64,000 nt of DNA from Crocinitomicaceae bacterium (lineage in GTDB: Bacteria > Bacteroidota > Bacteroidia > Flavobacteriales_D > Crocinitomicaceae), in NCBI GenBank assembly GCA_020635955.1, contig JACJYW010000003.1, forward strand, positions 124,001-188,000, given 5' to 3'. The notes beneath the pieces are model-generated. The model was not told the origin of the DNA, did not search any database, and was given only the letters and a program-made list of their open reading frames with translations. The position numbers were made by a program, and so were the translations under genes. Of this stretch, positions 44,210-52,400 are shown in pieces; position 1 is the first letter of the stretch; every line of letters starts with the position of its first letter.

Positions 44210-44908
44210 TTAATAGAAACTGTTTTTGTCTCTTTGCCAGATCTTTACAATGATAAAACCAAATAACATCCCACCTAAATGGGCAAAATGAGCAACGGAA
44301 TCACCTGGATTATCTACATAACCCTGATATACTGCAATGGCAGCTAGTGCTATCGCCAACCATTTTGCTTTGATCGGAATTGGAGGAAACAGGAGCATAA
44401 GCTCTGTATTTGGAAACAACATAGCAAATGCCGCAATCAGACCATAAACGGCACCTGAAGCTCCAACCGTAGGGATCATCATATTAGCAAAAGCTTTCAC
44501 TTCATTCGTTGAGCCATAATCACCTAATTCCAGACCAGGAAATGGTGTTCCTGTTAATTGATAGATCTCATAACCTTGAACTGTCAGATGCAGAATAGCA
44601 GCACCCATTGCTGTTATGAAATAAAACAATAAGAATCTTTTTGGCCCCCACATACGCTCCAAATGAGAACCAAATACGATCAGGGCAAACATGTTAAAGA
44701 AAATATGCATCAAACTTCCATGCATGAAAAAATGCGTAGCCAATTGATAAGGCTTAAAGAAGGGAGAATCCACATAATAAAGCCCTAGTTCAGCAATTAA
44801 GTTAATGCCCTGGTTTTGCATTACTATAGTGGCTAAAAAGAACAAGGCATTAATGATTACCAAATTCTTTACCACAGGGGGCATATTCGCAAACATACTT
44901 CCAAACAT
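44210..44908 (-). CDS. Rhomboid intramembrane serine protease
   Basis: The 232-residue protein has the GxSG catalytic motif VGASGAVYGL (Ser) and the HFAHLGG motif (His), with six hydrophobic helices, and is shorter than its neighbour because it lacks the cytosolic tail. Its ATG overlaps the mutL stop by one base, so the two genes are translationally linked. Confidence 0.9.
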   Translation of the reverse strand: MFGSMFANMPPVVKNLVIINALFFLATIVMQNQGINLIAELGLYYVDSPFFKPYQLATHFFMHGSLMHIFFNMFALIVFGSHLERMWGPKRFLLFYFITAMGAAILHLTVQGYEIYQLTGTPFPGLELGDYGSTNEVKAFANMMIPTVGASGAVYGLIAAFAMLFPNTELMLLFPPIPIKAKWLAIALAAIAVYQGYVDNPGDSVAHFAHLGGMLFGFIIVKIWQRDKNSFY

Positions 44909-46761
44909 CAGCTAAATCTTTTTATAATTTCTTCCATGGTAAAGGTCTCTATGATCTTTTTACCACGCGGTGTATATTGTGGGGCACTTGATGCAAATAA
45001 TTCATTGATCAAATGCTCCATTTCATCTGAATTCAAGACGTTTCCGCCTTTTATCGCCATACCTGACGCTAGTGAAAGTGCCAGTTTATGACTGATATCC
45101 AACTCTTCATCCGACTCACTCAATTTATACGACTCAAACAACTCAGTTAATAATTGTTGAGGATTCATATCTTTTGCAGCCAAAGGTTGCCCTTTGATCA
45201 ACAGTTCATTTTGTTCTATTTCAAGGTCAAAGCCTAAAGCATTCAGATCATCCAGAATTTCTTTCCAAATTGGAAGATCCATTGCCTCCAGTTCCATGCG
45301 CTCTTCGAACAACAATTGCTGAACTTCATTTGATACCTGTGCATTGATCAATTGATCATACAGTATCCTTACGTGTGCTCGGTATTGGTCGATCAAAATA
45401 AAGCCATTCTTAACTGTACTTAATATGTACTTTTCATTGATCTGTACCGGTTTTTTTCGTTCAACAACCAGATCCTCATCTAGTGAAGACGAAATAGTGA
45501 CCTCTGTATGCTGTTCTTCCTGATCATCTTCCAAATCTCCATAAAAATTCTCCCAATCTTTTCTATTTGGTTTGATATCAGAAAACCCATTGGAACGCAT
45601 TCCTCCACCACTATTTGATGAAGTTGAACCAGAAGTTTTAGGTAATTCTGTAGAGACAAAAGGATTATAATCCGGGTTTACCTTGATCTCAGGAGGGTTA
45701 ACTGTTTCACCCTTTTTCAAAGGAGCAACATTAAAACTCATTTCCTGGTCAAAATCAAGAGTTGGTGCCACATTGAATTGACCCAAAGCTTGTTTAACAG
45801 CTGATCTTAGAAAGGCGTAAATGGCTTGATTCTCTTCGAATTTTACCTCCGTTTTTGTAGGATGTACATTGACATCCAACGATTGTGTTGGCACATCAAA
45901 GTAGATAAAGTAAGCAGGGTATTTACCCGTAGGCACCAAACCTTCGAATGCCGTAGAAATAGCATGACTTAAATAGCGATCCTTAAAAAAACGGTTATTG
46001 ACAAATAAAAAGCTTTGATCCGGTTTCGATTTCGAAAATTCGGGTTTACAAACAAAACCCGTGATCTTTACTATATCTGTTTCTTCATTAACCGGCACTA
46101 AACGCTCATTGTAGGCATTACCAAACAATTGCACAATTCGTTGACGCGTATTGCACTTTGGTAAATTATAGATCTCTTCACCATCATGATGAAAGGTCAT
46201 GTGAATTTCAGGATGCACTAAAGCCACCCTCATGAATTCATCCAACACTTTGCGATATTCAGTGGTATTCTTACCCAGGAAGTTTCTTCTGGCGGGCACA
46301 TTAAAAAAGAGGTTCTTTACCGCAATTGTTGTTCCGTCAGGACACATTACTGCCTCCTGACTGGCTATTTTCGTACCTTCATTGATCAATTCTGTTCCCA
46401 ATTCAGCATCATGCCGTTTGGTTTTCATGGTAACATGAGCAATAGCAGCTATTGAAGCCAATGCTTCGCCCCTGAATCCTTTCGTTTGCAACTGAAAAAG
46501 GTCGTCTGCAGTTGAAATCTTTGATGTAGCGTGTCTTTCAAAAGACATTCGAGCATCTATCTCAGACATACCACTACCATTGTCAGTTACCTGAACCAGT
46601 GTTTTTCCACCATCTTTTGCCACTAATTGCACCTTTGAAGCACCTGCATCAATTGAATTTTCAATTAACTCCTTTACAACAGAAGCAGGTCGTTGAACAA
46701 CCTCTCCTGCTGCAATTTGATTTGCAATATGACTTGGGAGCAATTTTATGACATCCGACAT
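44908..46761 (-). CDS. mutL: DNA mismatch repair protein MutL
   Basis: The N-terminal GHKL ATPase has the family signatures ELIENSIDAGASKVQ, DNGSGM, and GFRGEALASI. A disordered linker (about 345-430) and a C-terminal dimerisation domain follow. The endonuclease motif expected in many MutL proteins (DQHA with further Glu residues) is replaced by DQYRAHVRILYD, and the ACHxAI and CPHGRP-type motifs are replaced by ASGMAIKGG and YTPRGKK. The nicking activity is therefore doubtful. It is the second gene in an operon with a small membrane protein and two rhomboids. Confidence 0.95.
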   Translation of the reverse strand: MSDVIKLLPSHIANQIAAGEVVQRPASVVKELIENSIDAGASKVQLVAKDGGKTLVQVTDNGSGMSEIDARMSFERHATSKISTADDLFQLQTKGFRGEALASIAAIAHVTMKTKRHDAELGTELINEGTKIASQEAVMCPDGTTIAVKNLFFNVPARRNFLGKNTTEYRKVLDEFMRVALVHPEIHMTFHHDGEEIYNLPKCNTRQRIVQLFGNAYNERLVPVNEETDIVKITGFVCKPEFSKSKPDQSFLFVNNRFFKDRYLSHAISTAFEGLVPTGKYPAYFIYFDVPTQSLDVNVHPTKTEVKFEENQAIYAFLRSAVKQALGQFNVAPTLDFDQEMSFNVAPLKKGETVNPPEIKVNPDYNPFVSTELPKTSGSTSSNSGGGMRSNGFSDIKPNRKDWENFYGDLEDDQEEQHTEVTISSSLDEDLVVERKKPVQINEKYILSTVKNGFILIDQYRAHVRILYDQLINAQVSNEVQQLLFEERMELEAMDLPIWKEILDDLNALGFDLEIEQNELLIKGQPLAAKDMNPQQLLTELFESYKLSESDEELDISHKLALSLASGMAIKGGNVLNSDEMEHLINELFASSAPQYTPRGKKIIETFTMEEIIKRFS

Positions 46762-46764
46762 CCC

Positions 46765-47097
46765 CTACTTATCTTTTTGGTTGTCTAAGAAGTAAGCGGC
46801 ATCATCCAGATATTGATACAAATAATAAAACGCAATCAAAACAATAATAAAGATCACCACCAATCTAACATTAGATCGCATGGCTTGTGTTTTGAATTCA
46901 TTGTTCCCCCATTTATCAGCTGCTTGCTGTCTAAATGAGATCTCTCGTCTCACGTGCGCACCATCTTCAGATACTGCCTGTGCCGCCTTGATCTTTTTTT
47001 CTAATTCTTCTTTCCTAGGATCATAATACCTCGGAACATATTCAAACCTCCTGTGCTTATTCGGTAGCTTAAATAATGAAAATCTGTTAAAGTCCAT
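46765..47097 (-). CDS. Small conserved single-span membrane protein upstream of mutL
   Basis: The 110 residues begin MDFNRFSLFKLPNKHRRFEYVPRYYDP, a signature of a Bacteroidota family that sits next to mutL. A helical charged segment (about 32-60) and one transmembrane helix (about 85-103) follow. Function unknown. A full promoter at 47137-47165 lies upstream of 47097 and downstream of the alternative start at 47181, which decides for the shorter form. Database labels such as riboflavin synthase beta subunit for this family have no support here. Confidence 0.72.
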   Translation of the reverse strand: MDFNRFSLFKLPNKHRRFEYVPRYYDPRKEELEKKIKAAQAVSEDGAHVRREISFRQQAADKWGNNEFKTQAMRSNVRLVVIFIIVLIAFYYLYQYLDDAAYFLDNQKDK

Positions 47098-47136
47098 AAT
47101 TCTATTTTTTGCGAATAATAAAGGTGGCTTGTACAG

Positions 47137-47165
47137 CAAATATAAGCAGATTAAATTCAAGTCAA
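47137..47165 (-). promoter_or_regulatory. Promoter TTG-N18-TATATTTG for the mutL operon
   Basis: On the minus strand TTG (47163-47165) and TATATTTG (47137-47144) are separated by 18 bases, a full match to the phylum consensus. The leader to the ATG at 47097 is about 35 bases. Confidence 0.65.
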
Positions 47166-47271
47166 AGCAGAAGTTATCCACCTAAAAACTGTAGCCATCC
47201 ACAGTTGAAAGTGAACAAATAACATGCCGTGGCAAGATTTCTGCATGATATTTAGATAAATTCGCTTAATC

Positions 47272-47287
47272 ACCCTATTTATAGGGT
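47272..47287. promoter_or_regulatory. Short palindrome, candidate operator
   Basis: ACCCTA-TTTA-TAGGGT is an inverted repeat with 6-bp arms 40 bases upstream of the GH3 fusion ATG, in the divergent 229-base gap shared with the mutL operon. No named regulator site matches. Confidence 0.3.
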
Positions 47288-47326
47288 ATTACAGACCATA
47301 AAAAGAGATTTACAAACGATTCGAAT

Positions 47327-50266
47327 ATGTTTAAACAGCTTGTTGTAGCCGTATTTTGTCTGTTTTTTGCATCTATCTATGCACAAATTGACAATTTTTT
47401 CAAGCCATCCACGCCTGAATTTATTTTGCAAAAAAGCGACTGGGCTGATTCCGTATTAAAGGAAATGTCACTGGATGAAAAAATTGGTCAGTTATTTATG
47501 GTAGCAGCCTATTCTTCGAAGGATGAAGCTCATTATGCAGAACTGGAACAACTGATCACACAACATCATATTGGCGGATTGATCTTTTTCAAAGGGTCTC
47601 CTATCAAACAAGCCAATTTGACCAACCGTTTTCAGGAAAAAGCTAAGACTCCCTTATTTATTGCTATTGATGGCGAATGGGGATTATCTATGCGTTTAGA
47701 TTCAACTGTTCTTTATCCAAGACAAATGATGTTGGGTGCTTTACCAGATGATCAACTCATCTACGAAATGGGAAAGCAAATTGCGGATCAATGTAAATTA
47801 ATGGGAATCCATATCAATTTTGCCCCTGTAATTGATGTCAACAACAACGCTAAAAATCCGGTGATCAATAATAGATCCTTTGGTGAGGTAAAAGAGATCG
47901 TTGCTCGTTACGGAATTGCGTATATGAATGGAATGCAGGAACAACATGTACTGGCTTGCGGTAAACATTTCCCTGGTCATGGAGATACGGATATGGATTC
48001 ACACAAGAGTCTACCCACCATTCCTCACGATTTCGCTCGATTGGATTCACTCGAATTATATCCATTCAAAGAATTGATCAATCAAAGACTGGCCAGTATG
48101 ATGGTAGCCCATTTGTATATTCCATCCTTAGACGCTACCAATAATCAAGCTTCTACCCTTTCACCTAAGATCGTGAATGGACTTTTAAAAGATAGTTTAG
48201 GATTTGAAGGGCTGGTGTTTACAGATGCCTTGAACATGGAAGGAGTGGCAGCCTATTATCAACCGGGTGAGGTAGATGTTAAAGCCATTCTTGCCGGCAA
48301 TGATGTATTGCTTTTTCCTTTGAATGTACCGGTAGCTATTAAAAAGATCAAAGAAGCCATTACTAAAGGTGAAATTACCGAAGCAGATATTGATGAGCGT
48401 TGTTTAAAGATATTGAAAGCCAAAGCGTGGGCTGAATTGGACAATTATCAGCCGATCAATACAGAAGAATTGATCTCAAAACTGAATCCGGTCAAAACCC
48501 TGGCGTTGAACAAGAAGATTGCAAAACAATCCATCACATTGATCAAAAATGACAACAATTCTTTGCCGTTAGCTGGATTAGACACCATAAAAACAGTTTA
48601 CCTGAATGTGGGTGGAACAAAAGACAATCCGTTCTATACTACTATGAACTATTACACGGCTATTCCAATGATCCAAATTCCTCGTGCATTAAGCGCCAAT
48701 GAGGAACAACAGTTGTTGGATCAGTTAAAACCTTTTGATAGGATCATTATAGGATTTCACAGGACAACCAATAACCCAAAAACTAATTTTGGTATTACCA
48801 GACAGGCTATTGGGATACATGAAATACTCAGCAAAAGACAGGATGTGATCTCAGTGATCTTTGGAAACCCTTATGTATTGGATAAATTCGGAGATCTCTC
48901 TCAAACAAAAGCCATTGTTATTGGATATCAAGACACTGATCACACCAATGAAGCAGCTGCACAATTGATCTTCGGAGGTCTTGTTCCAAAAGGCAAACTT
49001 CCAGTTACAGGCTCTGATCAATTTCCTGCAGGAACAGGTTTGACCTTTGAAAAGAAAGTAAGATTATCGCATGTAATTCCAGAAGAGATCGGTATTAGCT
49101 CTGATGATTTGTATAAGATCGATAAAATTGCAGAAAACAGTATCTATCAGGAGGCTTTCCCTGGATGTCAGATAGTAGCCATCAAAGATGGTAATGTATT
49201 TTACAACAAGGCCTTTGGTTACCACACCTATGATAAGAAACGAAAAGTAGAAACCGGCGACATCTATGATCTGGCTTCCATTACCAAGATAGCTTCCACT
49301 ACGATCACTTTGGTTAAACTTCAAAAAGATGGATTGATCGATATCGATAATAACCTATATGATTACTTACCTGAACTTGTCGATTCAACACCTTACAAAC
49401 GAATGGTGATCAGACAAATGTTAGCGCACCAAGCTGGATTACAGGCCTGGCTTCCTTTTTATGTAAGAACAGTTGTAGGCGGACATCCAAATCCTGAATA
49501 TTATACTAAAGACTCGAATGCTGTAAATTCTTATAGAGTAGCAAATGATCTGTACATATCTCCTGAATATGAGCAGTACATGTTGAAACGCATTACGCAA
49601 GAACCATTGAGAAAGAAAACCTATAAATATTCCGATATGGGGTATTATTTCCTCAAGTTTATCATTGAAAAGCAAACAGGTACGCAATTAGAAGATTATG
49701 TGGCTGATAATTTCTACAAACCAATGGGCTTGAGTACTATGGGATATCATCCAAGATATCGATTCCCATTAGACAGAATTACGCCAACCGAGATGGATAC
49801 TGCTTTTCGGGATCAATTGGTTTGGGGAGATGTTCACGATCCGGGAGCTGCAATGCAAGGAGGCGTTGGAGGTCATGCAGGGTTGTTCAGTAATGCATTA
49901 GATCTGGGAACCTTGATGTACATGCTGATCAATGATGGAGAATATGGAGGTGTTCAATATCTGGATAAAGATACATTGGCTGATTTTACGCGTTGCCAGT
50001 TCTGCCCAACTAACAGAAGAGGTGCAGGTTTTGATAAGCCCGTTCGATCATTAGATGGAGGACCAACATGCAACAAAGTAAGCCTTTCAAGTTTTGGACA
50101 TTCAGGTTTCACAGGAACAATAACCTGGGCTGATCCAGAAAAGGGAATTGTTTATGTATTCTTGAGTAACCGTGTTTATCCGAATGCTGAAAACTGGAAG
50201 ATCGTCAAAGAAGGTATTCGCACTGAAATTCAGGATGCTATATATGTGGCTTGTGAGAAGAAATAA
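47327..50266 (+). CDS. Glycoside hydrolase family 3 / beta-lactamase-type serine hydrolase fusion
   Basis: The exported protein (979 residues, signal peptide to about 19) joins two enzymes. The first is a GH3 domain of NagZ type: motif KHFPGHGDTDMDSH at 213-226, which supplies the His general acid/base, and the nucleophile Asp in VFTDALNMEG. The second, from about 590, is a class C beta-lactamase/transpeptidase-like domain with SITK at 651-654, YSD in YKYSDMGYY and FGHSGFTG. It should cut N-acetylglucosamine-muropeptides and then an amide or ester in the same peptidoglycan fragment, but the second activity is inferred. It does not need a neighbour. Confidence 0.87.
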   Translation: MFKQLVVAVFCLFFASIYAQIDNFFKPSTPEFILQKSDWADSVLKEMSLDEKIGQLFMVAAYSSKDEAHYAELEQLITQHHIGGLIFFKGSPIKQANLTNRFQEKAKTPLFIAIDGEWGLSMRLDSTVLYPRQMMLGALPDDQLIYEMGKQIADQCKLMGIHINFAPVIDVNNNAKNPVINNRSFGEVKEIVARYGIAYMNGMQEQHVLACGKHFPGHGDTDMDSHKSLPTIPHDFARLDSLELYPFKELINQRLASMMVAHLYIPSLDATNNQASTLSPKIVNGLLKDSLGFEGLVFTDALNMEGVAAYYQPGEVDVKAILAGNDVLLFPLNVPVAIKKIKEAITKGEITEADIDERCLKILKAKAWAELDNYQPINTEELISKLNPVKTLALNKKIAKQSITLIKNDNNSLPLAGLDTIKTVYLNVGGTKDNPFYTTMNYYTAIPMIQIPRALSANEEQQLLDQLKPFDRIIIGFHRTTNNPKTNFGITRQAIGIHEILSKRQDVISVIFGNPYVLDKFGDLSQTKAIVIGYQDTDHTNEAAAQLIFGGLVPKGKLPVTGSDQFPAGTGLTFEKKVRLSHVIPEEIGISSDDLYKIDKIAENSIYQEAFPGCQIVAIKDGNVFYNKAFGYHTYDKKRKVETGDIYDLASITKIASTTITLVKLQKDGLIDIDNNLYDYLPELVDSTPYKRMVIRQMLAHQAGLQAWLPFYVRTVVGGHPNPEYYTKDSNAVNSYRVANDLYISPEYEQYMLKRITQEPLRKKTYKYSDMGYYFLKFIIEKQTGTQLEDYVADNFYKPMGLSTMGYHPRYRFPLDRITPTEMDTAFRDQLVWGDVHDPGAAMQGGVGGHAGLFSNALDLGTLMYMLINDGEYGGVQYLDKDTLADFTRCQFCPTNRRGAGFDKPVRSLDGGPTCNKVSLSSFGHSGFTGTITWADPEKGIVYVFLSNRVYPNAENWKIVKEGIRTEIQDAIYVACEKK

Positions 50267-50269
50267 TTA

Positions 50270-50333
50270 GAAGCCTGGAGCTAGAAGCTGGAAGTATTAA
50301 TTCTATTAGCTTCCAGCTTCCGACTCCCAGTTT
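50270..50333. repeat. Imperfect inverted repeat behind the GH3 fusion
   Basis: GAAGCTGGAAG (50284-50294) and its complement CTTCCAGCTTC (about 50310-50320) are the core of a 25-base imperfect inverted repeat with an intervening AT-rich loop. It may function as a terminator or be a phylum-type intergenic repeat. Confidence 0.5.
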
Positions 50334-50384
50334 AAAATTGTAATCTTTCTTCATTTTTTCCGTCCAAGCCATTTATTGATGCAT

Positions 50385-50392
50385 TATCTTTG
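50385..50392 (+). promoter_or_regulatory. -7 promoter element (TATCTTTG) for bshA
   Basis: TATCTTTG ends seven bases before the bshA ATG at 50400. No TTG was found in the expected -33 position. Confidence 0.42.
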
Positions 50393-50399
50393 AAACAGC

Positions 50400-51545
50400 A
50401 TGAAGATCGGAATTGTACTTTACCCAACATTTGGTGGTAGTGGCGTAGTGGCCACAGAATTAGGAAAAGCACTTGCAAACAAAGGGCATGAAGTGCATTT
50501 TATATCTTACAATCAACCCGTAAGATTGGAACATTTCCATCCTAATATCCGCTATCATGAAGTAAGACCATTCCACTATCCCCTATTTGATTACCAACCG
50601 TACGAATTGGCTTTAACCAGCAAATTGGTTGACGTAGTTAGATATGAGGGTCTTGATCTACTTCATGTACATTATGCAATTCCCCATGCTTCTGCTGCTT
50701 ATTTTGCCAAGCAAATATTGAAAACGCATGGCATTGAAATTCCGTATGTCACTACACTACATGGAACTGATATTACGTTGGTAGGTAAGCATCCTTCATT
50801 TGAGCCGGTAATTACATTTAGTATCAATGAATCTGATGCTGTAACGGTAGTTTCTCAAAGTTTGAAAGATGACACCTACAGGCATTTTGCCATTGAAAAT
50901 GAAATTGAGGTTATTCACAATTTTATTGAACCGGGATCTTATTGTCATGAACCTAAGGGAGATGATCTGAAAAGAAAGCAGGAAATAGCGCCAAACGGTG
51001 AGCGTATAATTTGTCACATGTCCAACTTCAGAAAAGTAAAGCGTGTGCAGGATGTAGTGGAGATCTTTAAAAAAGTAAGAGAAAAGATACCTGCCAAATT
51101 ACTTCTAGCCGGTGACGGACCTGAGCGCTATTTAATTGAACAAATGTGCAAGGAATCAAGTATTTGTGGAGATGTTCATATGGTAGGCAGTGTGCAATCC
51201 ATTAGTGAGATCCATTGTATCAGTGACCTGTTTGTTTTACCATCAGAAACTGAGAGTTTTGGATTAGCCGCATTAGAAGCACTGGCTTCCGGCGTTCCGG
51301 TTATTTCAACCAATGCTGGAGGATTGCCTGAAGTTAATAAAGACGGTTTTAGTGGTTTCTTAAGTAAAGTTGGTGATATTAATAAAATGGCAAATGACGC
51401 CATTCATATCCTTAAAGATGATAAAACGCTTCATCAGTTTAAAGAGCAAGCATTTGAACATTCATTGAATTTTACTTTGGATAAGATCTTACCAAAGTAT
51501 GAAGCTGTTTATGAAAAGGTATTGAAAAAGGACCTTACTTCGTAG
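50400..51545 (+). CDS. bshA: N-acetyl-alpha-D-glucosaminyl L-malate synthase BshA
   Basis: This GT4 glycosyltransferase makes the first intermediate of bacillithiol by joining UDP-GlcNAc to malate. The start MKIGIVLYPTFGGSGVVATELGKAL, the HVHYAIPHASAAYFA motif, TLHGTDITLVG, and the C-terminal PSETESFGLAALEALASGVPVISTNAGGLPE loop are family signatures. Bacillithiol is the thiol buffer of many Bacteroidota. The length of 381 residues is normal. It overlaps the convergent SiaB-like gene by 11 bases. Confidence 0.93.
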   Translation: MKIGIVLYPTFGGSGVVATELGKALANKGHEVHFISYNQPVRLEHFHPNIRYHEVRPFHYPLFDYQPYELALTSKLVDVVRYEGLDLLHVHYAIPHASAAYFAKQILKTHGIEIPYVTTLHGTDITLVGKHPSFEPVITFSINESDAVTVVSQSLKDDTYRHFAIENEIEVIHNFIEPGSYCHEPKGDDLKRKQEIAPNGERIICHMSNFRKVKRVQDVVEIFKKVREKIPAKLLLAGDGPERYLIEQMCKESSICGDVHMVGSVQSISEIHCISDLFVLPSETESFGLAALEALASGVPVISTNAGGLPEVNKDGFSGFLSKVGDINKMANDAIHILKDDKTLHQFKEQAFEHSLNFTLDKILPKYEAVYEKVLKKDLTS

Positions 51546-52116
51546 TTCTTTCCAGATCGATATTCACTGAAAAGAAAACAAGATCTTCTGAAACTTCTTC
51601 AGAAATGTAGCCTAATTTATTTTTAGACTTTAATGACATGGTGATGAATCCTAGACCAGCACCACCCTTGTTAGACATAATTCCGTTAGATAGCACCTCC
51701 ATATAAAGGTCTTTCACTTCGTCATTGTCCATTGAATTAAGGCTGTCAATTCTCTCAATGATCCCATCAACATTTGCCCTTTTGATCAAATTACCAAAAG
51801 TCACTTTGTAATTATCTTCATTTTGCAGAACGATAAGGAAAGAAACCTGGTTTCCATCTTCATCTCTTTCACCATGAATTCTGATATTCTGAAGTCCCTC
51901 AACAAGAATGCTGAACATTCTTTTAACGACACCTTTTTTGTCGCCAGATTCCAACATCATGTCTTCGATATTGGTAGAAAGGGAATTGACTAAGTCCTGA
52001 GAAAATTCGCCAAAATGAGACACGATAATTTTTCCAGTGGCTTTACTGTTATAATCTCCAAAGATCTTTTGGAAACGTTCATTACACTTTTCAACAACTG
52101 GATTTCCTGCCAACAT
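51535..52116 (-). CDS. SiaB-family (DUF6272) regulatory kinase
   Basis: The 193-residue cytosolic protein matches the SiaB-like family. Features are GKIIVSHFGEFSQDLVNSLSTNIED at the N-terminus and the GHKL-like N-box EGLQNIRIHGERDEDGNQV, followed by the nucleotide-binding GGAGLGFITMSLKSKN. SiaB is a kinase that phosphorylates an STAS protein, opposed by the SpoIIE-type phosphatase SiaA. A SpoIIE phosphatase is encoded at 57089-60316, but no STAS partner is visible here. Confidence 0.75.
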   Translation of the reverse strand: MLAGNPVVEKCNERFQKIFGDYNSKATGKIIVSHFGEFSQDLVNSLSTNIEDMMLESGDKKGVVKRMFSILVEGLQNIRIHGERDEDGNQVSFLIVLQNEDNYKVTFGNLIKRANVDGIIERIDSLNSMDNDEVKDLYMEVLSNGIMSNKGGAGLGFITMSLKSKNKLGYISEEVSEDLVFFSVNIDLERTTK

Positions 52117-52400
52117 TTACGACTAAAACCTAATAATTATCTCCGAAAGATAAAAAATAATTGATAAACCTATTCATTTATACGATAAAAAAAAATGTTT
52201 GTTACAACATTTTAATTAATCGATTTAACAAATTGATAATAAGTATACTACATATTCATAAGATTGTTACACTTTTAAACCAATCGATAAAAAGCAAACG
52301 CTTTTTTACAAAAAGCTGTTTTTTTATACGAAAATGAAAGATCTTAATTGTCAGTCAACCTATTTTTTGGCTATCTTCATCAGTGACAATTGCAATTTAA

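Noticed and set aside
46765..47181. Riboflavin synthase subunit beta as a label for the gene before mutL
   Set aside because: The protein is a small single-span membrane protein with no lumazine or riboflavin synthase motif.
47174..47204. DnaA-box-like sequences (TTATCCACC and CATCCACAG)
   Set aside because: Only near matches, two copies, no cluster, no AT-rich unwinding region or dnaA gene; not enough for an origin.
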